Below, one piece after another: positions 1 through 5,487 of a DNA stretch of 8,279 bases (position 1 is the stretch's first letter; the number at the start of each line of letters is the position of its first letter). The position numbers were made by a program, and so were the translations under genes. The notes under the pieces are model-generated. The model saw only the letters and a list, made by a program, of their open reading frames with translations, was not told where the DNA came from and did no database searches. Source of the DNA: Flammeovirgaceae bacterium (GTDB lineage Bacteria; Bacteroidota; Bacteroidia; Cytophagales; Cyclobacteriaceae); NCBI GenBank assembly GCA_022616575.1, contig JAKEEN010000239.1, forward strand, positions 1 through 8,279, written 5' to 3'.

Positions 1-460
1 ACGGATTTTGAAATGCCGGGAATTAGTGGCACTGAACTGGTGCGCATTGCACGCACTGTACAGCCGGAAATTAAAATCATTGTCCTCAGCATGCACCAAG
101 ACCCTTCTGTAGTAAAAGAGCTTTTGCGAAATGGTGTGAATGCGTACGTATTAAAAAAAGACACACACTTGAGTCTAATCGAGGCCCACACAAAGTTGTC
201 GATAACAAGCGCTTCTTAAGTAATGACATTGCTGAAATATTAATACCTCGGATGATCACAGTGAACATGGACCACTCACACCACGCGAAGTAGAAATTTT
301 AAGACTCATTGCAAAAGAATATAACAGCCGGCAGATTGCCGAAATTCTATTTATCAGCGAGCGTACGGTTGAGACACATCGAAAAAATATTCTTCGAAAA
401 GCAGGCGTTTCGAATTTAGTCGGGCTGGTTAAGTATGCGTATGCCAACAACCTGATTTAA
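1..460 (+). pseudogene. NarL/FixJ-family response regulator, 5'-truncated by the window edge and broken by two frameshifts
   Basis: Three reading frames join into one recognisable protein. Frame 1 (from position 1) gives the end of a receiver domain: TDFEMPG at the start, whose Asp (4-6) is in the position of the phosphoacceptor, then the switch Ser in IVLSMH and the conserved Lys in YVLKKD. At about 184-192 the sense passes to the frame that reads HKVVDNKRFLSNDIAEILI. At about 243-253 it passes to a third frame, which encodes a complete LuxR-type HTH beginning LTPREVEIL, with SERTVETHRKNI as the recognition-helix region and a stop at 458-460. Each shift equals the loss of one base. Proteins of this family are DNA-binding regulators controlled by a partner histidine kinase; the partner is not in view. 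The first 50 or so residues lie outside the window. As written no full-length protein can be made. Either the gene is decayed or the assembly has two single-base deletions. Confidence 0.85.
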
Positions 461-1116
461 CTGATGGCATCATTCAGGTAATCATTTAGCAGCTTAATCG
501 ACTGGCAAACCTGGGCCACATTTTTAGCAAATTTTTTATCCTTCACTTGCGCCTCTGTAAACGGGTGCGAAACTATAAAACTTTTATTCTTGAGTAATTC
601 TATTTGTGGGTGATCTTTCGGGTACCCTTTCGGTGCCGTCTTCACACGATCAAAATCATCGAGTCCGTTAAAGAATTTTTTGAACTTCGCGCTCTTCAGA
701 ATCTTTTGCAGTTTATCTGCATTATAATCAATCTCCTGCCTGATCTTCGCCAGGTTTTCCGGGTTAGGCATGTACATGCCACCGGCTACAAAACTTTTAC
801 CCGGTTCAATATGGATATAATAACCGGCCTCCTGCTCCATTTTTCCTTTAGGCGAAAACCCTGCTCCCATATTTACTTTATAGGGCCGCTTGTCTTTGCT
901 AAAGCGTACATCGCGATAAATTCTAAACGCTTGCTTACGCGGATTAATGCTTCCAAGGCTTTCATCGAACTTTAGCAATTCTTTGTGAAAGGTTTCGAGA
1001 AAATCTTCAAACCCTGTTTTGGCATCTAGATATTTTGCTTTATTCTTTTCAAACCAGTCGCGGTTGTTGTTTTTAGCAAGGCTTTTTAAAAAGCCGAGAA
1101 TCAAATTGAAGTCCAT
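457..1116 (-). CDS. DUF2461 domain-containing protein (TIGR02453 family)
   Basis: The 219-residue product has the family's usual length. It opens with a motif typical of DUF2461, LGFLKSLAKNNNRDWFEKNK, and continues with FRIYRDVRFSKDKRPYK near residues 63-80, followed by GAGFSPKG and a glycine-rich GYYIHIEPGKSFVAGG segment. No signal peptide or membrane helix is visible, so it is probably cytosolic. The biochemical function of the family is not known to me. The gene lies 33 bp downstream of murF on the same strand and is probably its last operon partner. Its TAA stop shares the palindrome TTAA (457-460) with the stop of the converging response-regulator remnant, so the two genes overlap by four bases. 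Family assignment is firm; role is unknown. Confidence 0.92.
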   Translation of the reverse strand: MDFNLILGFLKSLAKNNNRDWFEKNKAKYLDAKTGFEDFLETFHKELLKFDESLGSINPRKQAFRIYRDVRFSKDKRPYKVNMGAGFSPKGKMEQEAGYYIHIEPGKSFVAGGMYMPNPENLAKIRQEIDYNADKLQKILKSAKFKKFFNGLDDFDRVKTAPKGYPKDHPQIELLKNKSFIVSHPFTEAQVKDKKFAKNVAQVCQSIKLLNDYLNDAIS

Positions 1117-1149
1117 AATATTTTAACCTTAAATGAATTCATCCTTTAA

Positions 1150-2433
1150 TTATAATACATCAACTACAGCCTCCAGACCAATTCCACGAGAAGCTTTCAC
1201 TAGTATTGTTGCATTATGAATAGCATTGTCTTGCAAAAAATTCACAAGATCCTTACGCTCAAAAAAATGCTTTGCCAGTGGGTACTCTTTCGAAGCAGCG
1301 CTCATAAATGGTCCGCATAAATACACCTCGTTAAAGTCTCTTTGTTTAATCAGCTCACCGATAGCTTTATGCTCCTTTTCCGCTTCACCCTCTAATTCAA
1401 ACATATCGCCAAGTATCAATACTTTCCTCTCGGCTTTCATTTCAGCCAAATTTTCGATGGCGGCTTTCATCGAATCCGGATTTGCGTTATAGGCATCAAG
1501 GATAATTGTGTTCCCACCTTTCAGAATAATCTGTGAGCGCATATTGGCCGGTGCATATTCTGCAATAGCCTGGTTAGCATCGTTGGCATCAACACCAAAA
1601 TATTTTCCGATACAAAGAGCGGATGCGATATTCTCAAAATTGTATGACCCTATCAATTTTGTTTGCACATCATCTCCATTCTCCGCTTTGAACTTCACAA
1701 AGGGACTTGCCTCTATTAATTCACAGTGATAATAATCGCTTTTGGCAGGATAAAATAAAGGTTTCTCAAATCGCCTGGCCATGTTTTCCAGAATCGGGTT
1801 TTGCGAATTAATAAATACTTGTCCTTTATGTGTAATAAGATGTTGAAACAATTCTGATTTACTACGAATGATGTTTTCAAATCCACCGAAGGTGCCGATA
1901 TGCGCCTTACCAATATTGGTGATGAATCCATGAGTTGGATTTGCAATGGAACAAAGCAAAGCGATTTCGCCAACATGATTAGCACCCATTTCTATTATGG
2001 CAATCTCTATTGCTGAGCTAATCGCAAGGACGGTGAGCGGTACACCGATGTGGTTATTGAGATTCCCTTTTGTAGCAAATGCTTTATACTTCTTATTTAA
2101 AACAGCATTCAATAATTCTTTGCAAGTAGTCTTTCCGTTCGAACCTGTCAATCCGATGAAAGGGATTTTTAATTGTGAACGGTGATAACGGGCCAATTCT
2201 TGCAAGGCCTTTAAACTATCATCAACCAAAATGAACGTATCGCCTTTTACAAACCGTGCCTCATCCACCACAGCATAAGCAGCACCATTTAAGAGCGCCT
2301 CTTCGGCAAATTCATTGGCATTGAATTTTTCACCTCTCAAAGCAAAAAACAGGGAGCCCGGTTGAATTTGACGCGTATCTGTTGAGACCTTACCGCTTTG
2401 CAGGTACTTGATATATAATTCCTGGATGTTCAT
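1150..2433 (-). CDS. murF: UDP-N-acetylmuramoyl-tripeptide--D-alanyl-D-alanine ligase MurF
   Basis: MurF is a cytosolic ATP-dependent ligase that adds D-Ala-D-Ala to UDP-MurNAc-tripeptide, the last cytoplasmic step of peptidoglycan precursor synthesis. Counted from the ATG, the 427 residues show the N-terminal substrate-binding domain with STDTRQIQPGSLFFAL (17-32), the ATP-binding loop GLTGSNGKTT (94-103), NLNNHIGVPLT (124-134), EMGANHVGEI (148-157), the NIGKAHIGTFGG loop (173-184) followed by the lysine-containing SKSEL segment, and the C-terminal motifs DAYNANPDSM (313-322), LGDMFELEG (341-349) and VKASRGIGLE (412-421). All are expected for MurF and the gene looks intact. I chose the ATG at 2433; a TTG two codons upstream is possible but less likely. 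It lies 57 bp downstream of a membrane protein gene and 33 bp upstream of a DUF2461 gene, both on the same strand. It is outside a classic dcw cluster, which is common for murF in this phylum. Confidence 0.97.
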   Translation of the reverse strand: MNIQELYIKYLQSGKVSTDTRQIQPGSLFFALRGEKFNANEFAEEALLNGAAYAVVDEARFVKGDTFILVDDSLKALQELARYHRSQLKIPFIGLTGSNGKTTCKELLNAVLNKKYKAFATKGNLNNHIGVPLTVLAISSAIEIAIIEMGANHVGEIALLCSIANPTHGFITNIGKAHIGTFGGFENIIRSKSELFQHLITHKGQVFINSQNPILENMARRFEKPLFYPAKSDYYHCELIEASPFVKFKAENGDDVQTKLIGSYNFENIASALCIGKYFGVDANDANQAIAEYAPANMRSQIILKGGNTIILDAYNANPDSMKAAIENLAEMKAERKVLILGDMFELEGEAEKEHKAIGELIKQRDFNEVYLCGPFMSAASKEYPLAKHFFERKDLVNFLQDNAIHNATILVKASRGIGLEAVVDVL

Positions 2434-2490
2434 AATCAATAAGCATCCAAGATAAGGCTTCTCGCCAATCTGCGACTTAAAAACAGGAGG

Positions 2491-3066
2491 CTAAATGATC
2501 AGCTGATTTTTCTCCAGTCCCGCTGCTTGATTACTTTCAGAGGGCAATAGATGTTCAGGAATAAAATCAGGCGAGTAGGGACGTGGCAAATGACCCTTGT
2601 TCAGAAAAATGAATAGGGAGGTTATTCCAAAAGCTGCCAGAATGCCGGCAATAAATGGCTCTATGTTAATATATCCCTCCCGGGCAATAAAAAATGAGGC
2701 AAGCCCGGAAACCAAAAAAATGAAGGCCGCAAAAATGCTTTGGTTCATATTCATACCAATAGCGTATTGTGCTTTGCTCTTCTCCCGAAGGTGATAATGA
2801 AGTACCCGCACAAAAGTAGAATATGCTCTTCCCTGATCGACCCGGGCTTGTCCATTGAATGCGCGGCTTGGAATTCGTAAAGGCGTAAAGCCTTCACCAC
2901 TTAGCAATAGATAATAATACCCGTTTTCTCTGCCCATTTTTACATGACTAATGGAGGCGAAGGGAACCACCACATGCTTGTCCCCCTTCTCAACCTTAAT
3001 ACTATAAACAGTGAGAGTTAGTAGGGTTTCAGACCTGTCGTTTTTGTCTTTAAAGCGGTAATTCAT
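2491..3066 (-). CDS. Hypothetical membrane protein with an N-terminal beta-rich region and two transmembrane helices
   Basis: I do not recognise this 191-residue protein as a named family. Residues 1-70 read as alternating beta strands (TLLTLTVYSIKVEKGD, HVVVPFASISHVKMG, YYLLLSGEG). This pattern resembles bacterial pleckstrin-homology-like domains, but that is inference from pattern only. Two hydrophobic helices follow at about 110-127 and 137-155, separated by a short loop; there is no cleavable signal peptide. The C-terminal tail has a proline-rich stretch, RPYSPDFIPEHLLP (162-175), which looks conserved rather than random. The gene starts at ATG 3066 and is first in the likely minus-strand operon with murF and DUF2461. 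A TAnnTTTG box lies 20 bp before the start, and the 18-bp palindrome sits just upstream of that. Codon use resembles its neighbours. The reading frame is solid; the function is unknown. Confidence 0.8.
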   Translation of the reverse strand: MNYRFKDKNDRSETLLTLTVYSIKVEKGDKHVVVPFASISHVKMGRENGYYYLLLSGEGFTPLRIPSRAFNGQARVDQGRAYSTFVRVLHYHLREKSKAQYAIGMNMNQSIFAAFIFLVSGLASFFIAREGYINIEPFIAGILAAFGITSLFIFLNKGHLPRPYSPDFIPEHLLPSESNQAAGLEKNQLII

Positions 3067-3085
3067 GTAATTCTTTAGGGTATCT

Positions 3086-3093
3086 CAAATGTA
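3086..3093 (-). promoter_or_regulatory. Candidate -7 box of the promoter for the minus-strand membrane protein/murF operon
   Basis: Read on the minus strand this is TACATTTG, a full match to the Bacteroidota -7 consensus TAnnTTTG, 20 bp before the ATG at 3066. The expected -33 TTG at about 20 bp spacing is poor (only a run of T at about 3114-3116), so the promoter may depend on an activator. The palindrome at 3116-3133 abuts that -33 position. Confidence 0.5.
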
Positions 3094-3115
3094 GCTAAGC
3101 CCAAAAAGCCGTTAA

Positions 3116-3133
3116 ATACCCACTAGTGGGTAT
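3116..3133. promoter_or_regulatory. Perfect 18-bp palindrome, probable operator
   Basis: The sequence ATACCCACTAGTGGGTAT is its own reverse complement over all 18 positions, centred between 3124 and 3125. It has no spacer, so it cannot form a normal hairpin loop, and it suits binding by a symmetric protein dimer. It lies in the 172-bp gap between divergent genes. It touches the -33 position of the leftward promoter and is about 40 bp upstream of the -33 of the rightward rpmB promoter. Which gene it controls and which protein binds it cannot be told from the sequence. Confidence 0.6.
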
Positions 3134-3171
3134 ATTCGCATCGGGGTCTACAAGCATATTTCTCTCAGGGC

Positions 3172-3203
3172 TTGGAAAAGTGGGGCACTTTTACCGATAT
3201 TTG
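3172..3203 (+). promoter_or_regulatory. Candidate promoter of the rpmB-rpmG-DUF4295 operon
   Basis: A TTGG at 3172-3175 is followed, after 20 bp, by GATATTTG at 3196-3203. This matches the Bacteroidota pattern TTG ... TAnnTTTG at every defined position except the first T of the -7 box. Transcription would start near 3209, giving a leader of about 29 nt before the rpmB ATG. It is the only good match in the gap upstream of the ribosomal genes. Confidence 0.6.
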
Positions 3204-3237
3204 CAGTCCTTTTTTAAGGATAACCCCGTTTTAAGAC

Positions 3238-3477
3238 ATGGCACGAGTTTGTCAAATCACTGGAAAAAGACCTCAGGTAGGCAACAGCGTTTCGCACGCA
3301 AACAATAAGACGAAGAGAAGATTTTATCCAAATCTTCAGAAAAAGCGTTTTTTCATCCCTGAAGAAGGGAAATGGATCACCTTGAAGCTTTCTACGAAGG
3401 CCATCAAAACGATCAATAAAGTTGGTATTTCAGCTGTGCTGAAAGAAGCCAAAGCAAACGGAAATTTGGTTTTGTAA
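3238..3477 (+). CDS. rpmB: 50S ribosomal protein L28 (bL28)
   Basis: The 79-residue basic protein begins [20 protein letters not shown], the standard L28 opening, followed by [18 protein letters not shown] and a C-terminal segment [20 protein letters not shown], all typical of bL28. It is a structural component of the large ribosomal subunit. It starts the operon, with rpmG 19 bp downstream. Length and sequence are normal for Bacteroidota. The start ATG at 3238 is the only sensible one because the conserved N-terminus begins there. Confidence 0.97.
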   Translation: MARVCQITGKRPQVGNSVSHANNKTKRRFYPNLQKKRFFIPEEGKWITLKLSTKAIKTINKVGISAVLKEAKANGNLVL

Positions 3478-3496
3478 TATTTAAAGAAATAGCCCC

Positions 3497-3679
3497 ATGG
3501 CAAAGAAAGGCAACCGAGTACAAGTAATATTAGAGTGCACTGAGCATAAGACAAGTGGCATGCCCGGCATGAGCCGTTACATCACAACCAAGAACCGTAA
3601 AAACACTACGGAGCGCTTAGAGTTGAAGAAGTACAATTCAGTTTTGAAAAAAGTAACGTTGCACAAAGAAATTAAGTAA
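3497..3679 (+). CDS. rpmG: 50S ribosomal protein L33 (bL33)
   Basis: This 60-residue protein of the large ribosomal subunit begins [18 protein letters not shown], continues with [21 protein letters not shown] and ends with VTLHKEIK, all characteristic of bL33. There are no paired CxxC motifs, so this is the zinc-free (C-minus) form; the single Cys in ILECTE stands alone. It is slightly longer than the usual 50-55 residues because of an internal SGMPGMS insertion, common in this phylum. It lies 19 bp after rpmB and only 2 bp before the DUF4295 gene. Confidence 0.97.
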   Translation: MAKKGNRVQVILECTEHKTSGMPGMSRYITTKNRKNTTERLELKKYNSVLKKVTLHKEIK

Positions 3680-3681
3680 TC

Positions 3682-3837
3682 ATGGCTAAGAAAGTAGTTG
3701 CTACCCTGAAGAAAGGTGATAACAAGAGTTTTGCGAAAGTTATCCGTGCCGTTAAGTCTGAGAAGACCGGTGCTTACACCTTTAGAGAAGAAATTGTTCC
3801 GGCTGAGTTAGTAAAAGAAACACTCGCTAAGAAGTAA
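3682..3837 (+). CDS. DUF4295 family protein, small ribosome-linked protein of Bacteroidota
   Basis: This short gene encodes 51 residues, beginning MAKKVVATLKKGDNKSFAKV and ending with LVKETLAKK. Lysines and other charged residues dominate, as in ribosomal proteins. The sequence fits the DUF4295 family (PF14128), which in Bacteroidota sits directly after rpmB and rpmG. From memory, a Bacteroidota-specific large-subunit protein named bL38 was seen in a Flavobacterium ribosome structure, and I believe it is this family; I could not verify that here. The ATG is 2 bp after the rpmG stop, so translation is probably coupled. An intrinsic terminator follows, marking it as the last gene of the operon. 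The gene is confident by sequence and context; its exact role is inferred. Confidence 0.9.
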   Translation: MAKKVVATLKKGDNKSFAKVIRAVKSEKTGAYTFREEIVPAELVKETLAKK

Positions 3838-3858
3838 TCGGCTTTGTACAGAAATTCG

Positions 3859-3882
3859 AAGAGTCCCGCAAGGGACTTTTTT
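3859..3882 (+). terminator. Rho-independent terminator after the rpmB-rpmG-DUF4295 operon
   Basis: A six-base-pair stem AGTCCC / GGGACT closes a GCAA tetraloop (3868-3871, GNRA type) and is followed by a T run (3877-3882). A preceding run of purines can add A-T and G-T pairs to the stem. It lies 22 bp after the DUF4295 stop and is the clearest terminator in the window. Confidence 0.88.
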
Positions 3883-3920
3883 GTTTCTGCTAAATAAAAT
3901 TCAAAACCTCAAATGACAAA

Positions 3921-3939
3921 TAGTAAACAATATCCAAAT
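3921..3939. repeat. Left inverted-repeat arm flanking the four-helix-bundle gene
   Basis: These 19 bp match the reverse complement of 4441-4459 at 15 of 19 positions by eye. The two arms enclose the four-helix-bundle gene, consistent with a cassette boundary. The remaining sequence from 3840 to 4068 holds the terminator, this arm and the left direct repeat, with no gene that I can see. Confidence 0.45.
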
Positions 3940-3993
3940 CTTTAATATTCAAATACGAAACTGGAAAAAGTGATTCGTACTTGATCTATGGTT

Positions 3994-4028
3994 ATTGTTT
4001 TGATTTGGTGCTTGTTATTTGGAATTTA
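3994..4028. repeat. Left copy of a direct repeat flanking the four-helix-bundle gene
   Basis: This copy aligns with 4449-4484 at 31 of 36 columns with a single one-base gap. The shared core is TTGTTATTTGG followed by A or G and then ATTTA. The two copies bracket the gene at 4069-4413. Both are T-rich, but the length of the match and its position around one gene argue against chance. Confidence 0.6.
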
Positions 4029-4068
4029 ATCTGATAAAGGACAATTTCCCTCAATAAATTCATAGTCA

Positions 4069-4413
4069 GTGGCTACTTACGATTTAGAAGACAGGACAAA
4101 ACAATTTGCTAAAGATTGCAGCTCATTGGTTCGGTCTCTTCACAAGGATACTGCAAATATTGAAGACGGGAAGCAGTTAGTCAGGTCATCCGGTTCAGTG
4201 GCGGCAAATTATATTGAAGCAAATGAAGCCCTCAGTAAAAAATACTTTTTGATGCGGGTAAAAATTTGCCGAAAAGAAGCCAAAGAATCAAAACTGTGGT
4301 TAGAACTCATATTAATTTCAGATATGGAATTAGAAGGTCAAAGGAAAAAGTTGCTCCAAGAGGCTTCAGAACTACTTAAAATATTCTCATCCATCATTTC
4401 AAAATCCAGTTAG
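4069..4413 (+). CDS. Four-helix-bundle protein (S23 / IVP family, TIGR02436)
   Basis: The 114-residue protein is predicted to be almost wholly helical, and carries the family motif RSSGSVAANYIEANEALSKK (about 39-58) followed by FLMRVKICRKEAKESKLWLEL. This family includes proteins encoded in intervening sequences of 23S rRNA genes, but many members, as here, are free-standing. No catalytic residues are known to me, and function is unknown. The start is GTG at 4069, because a TAG stop lies in frame two codons upstream and no ATG precedes the conserved region. The gene sits between the DUF4295 terminator and ftsY, which are normally close neighbours, so it looks inserted. It is bracketed by direct and inverted repeats. 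No strong promoter is visible. Confidence 0.88.
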   Translation: MATYDLEDRTKQFAKDCSSLVRSLHKDTANIEDGKQLVRSSGSVAANYIEANEALSKKYFLMRVKICRKEAKESKLWLELILISDMELEGQRKKLLQEASELLKIFSSIISKSS

Positions 4414-4440
4414 CCAAGTTTTTGAATTTTGGTCTTTAGT

Positions 4441-4459
4441 ATTTCGACATTGTTTGTTA
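4441..4459. repeat. Right inverted-repeat arm flanking the four-helix-bundle gene
   Basis: This is the partner of 3921-3939 in inverted orientation (15 of 19 positions). It overlaps the right direct-repeat copy, so both repeat types share this boundary. Confidence 0.45.
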
Positions 4460-4484
4460 TTTGGTTTTTGTTATTTGGGATTTA
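4449..4484. repeat. Right copy of the direct repeat, ending at the ftsY start codon
   Basis: This copy matches 3994-4028 at 31 of 36 columns. It also contains an internal tandem, TTTGTTATTTGG, at 4453-4464 and again at 4467-4478. Its last base is the A of the ftsY ATG, so the repeat supplies the sequence in which ribosomes must start on ftsY. Confidence 0.6.
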
Positions 4485-5440
4485 TGTTCGGTTTATTTTC
4501 AAAAGAGAAAAAAGATTCCCTCAACAAGGGTCTTGAGAAGTCAAAAGAAAACTTCTTTACCAAACTTGGCAAGGCCATCGTTGGCAAGAGTACAGTTGAT
4601 AATGATGTACTCGATAACCTTGAAGAAATCCTGATTTCATCTGACGTGGGTGTTGACACTACCCTGAAAATTATTGAACGCATTCAACTGCGTGTCTCAA
4701 AAGATAAATACCTGGGAACTACTGAACTGGATCGCATTCTCAAAGAAGAAATAGCCTCCCTACTAAGCGAAAGCAATACTTCAACACTCACCGACTTTGA
4801 AATTCCTTCTGACAAAAAACCCTATGTGATTATGGTGGTGGGGGTAAATGGGGTTGGTAAAACAACCACTATTGGAAAACTCTCTGCGCAATTTTCAAAA
4901 AAAGGAAAGAAGGTTTTACTAGGTGCGGCTGATACGTTTCGGGCTGCCGCAGTGGATCAATTAAAACTATGGGGACAACGCGTAGGCATTCCGGTTGTTT
5001 CGAGGGGAATGAACACAGATCCTTCAGCAGTAGCCTTTGATGCTGTAAGGCAAGGTGTTGATGAAAGTGCTGATGTCATCATTATTGATACAGCTGGCCG
5101 ACTCCATACCAAAGTGAATTTGATGCAAGAGCTCTTGAAAATAAAGCGCGTCATGCAGAAAGTAGTGCCCGATGCACCCCATGAAGTTCTGTTGGTATTA
5201 GATGGAAGCACGGGACAAAACGCAATGATTCAGGCAAGAGAATTCACCAAAGCTACCGATGTGACCGCTTTAGCGATCACCAAATTAGATGGTACCGCAA
5301 AAGGCGGTGTGGTAATCGGAATTTCTGATGAGTTTAAGATTCCTGTTAAATATATAGGAGTGGGTGAAAAAGTGGATGACCTGCAGGTATTTGACAAAAC
5401 GGAGTTTGTCGATTCTCTCTTCAGTAAGGTTGAAAGTTGA
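4484..5440 (+). CDS. ftsY: Signal recognition particle receptor FtsY
   Basis: FtsY is the membrane-associated GTPase that receives SRP-bound ribosomes and hands nascent membrane proteins to the Sec translocon. The 318 residues carry an N domain (about 10-100) and a G domain with GVNGVGKTTT (120-129, P-loop), DTFRAAAVDQL (150-160), DTAGR (202-206), TKLDGTAKGG (266-275, guanine specificity) and the C-terminal GVGEKVDDLQVFD (292-304). The long acidic A domain of E. coli FtsY is absent, as is usual in Bacteroidota; membrane contact is probably made by the short N-terminal segment MFGLFSKEKKDSL. I place the start at ATG 4484, where the family N-terminus begins; extension to a TTG at 4454 would translate the repeat. 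The gene is complete. Its upstream region is occupied by the four-helix cassette, and no clear promoter is seen. Confidence 0.97.
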   Translation: MFGLFSKEKKDSLNKGLEKSKENFFTKLGKAIVGKSTVDNDVLDNLEEILISSDVGVDTTLKIIERIQLRVSKDKYLGTTELDRILKEEIASLLSESNTSTLTDFEIPSDKKPYVIMVVGVNGVGKTTTIGKLSAQFSKKGKKVLLGAADTFRAAAVDQLKLWGQRVGIPVVSRGMNTDPSAVAFDAVRQGVDESADVIIIDTAGRLHTKVNLMQELLKIKRVMQKVVPDAPHEVLLVLDGSTGQNAMIQAREFTKATDVTALAITKLDGTAKGGVVIGISDEFKIPVKYIGVGEKVDDLQVFDKTEFVDSLFSKVES

Positions 5441-5487
5441 AAGCCGGAAGGCAATTTTAAACGTTAAACTTTACAACTCTAAACTTC
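5426..5487. repeat. Imperfect inverted repeat between convergent genes, possible two-way terminator
   Basis: The arm at 5426-5443 (AAGGTTGAAAGTTGAAAG) pairs with 5469-5487 (containing CTTTACAACT) at most positions, with one bulged base. The loop contains a smaller TTTAA / TTAAA pairing. It overlaps the last codons of ftsY and ends at the stop of the opposing DUF6048 gene. The stem is AT-rich with no long T tract, so termination is plausible but not certain. Confidence 0.4.

Noticed and set aside
181..253. Programmed ribosomal frameshifting in the response regulator
   Set aside because: There is no slippery heptamer or clear downstream stimulator at either switch, and two programmed shifts in one such gene have no precedent I know of.
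604..975. 123-codon open frame on the plus strand
   Set aside because: It is antisense to the conserved DUF2461 gene, has a low-complexity, Phe/Ile/Arg-rich translation and matches no family; it is a shadow frame.
3131..3138. TATATTCG as an extra rightward promoter box beside the palindrome
   Set aside because: It has one mismatch in the essential TTTG and no TTG at a suitable distance upstream; the box at 3196-3203 is better placed.
4069..4413. Intervening sequence inside a 23S rRNA gene
   Set aside because: The S23 family is known from rRNA inserts, but no rRNA sequence flanks this copy; it lies between protein genes.
4454..4483. N-terminal extension of FtsY from TTG 4454
   Set aside because: It would translate the repeat (LFGFCYLGF). 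The family N-terminus MFGLFSKEKK starts at 4484.
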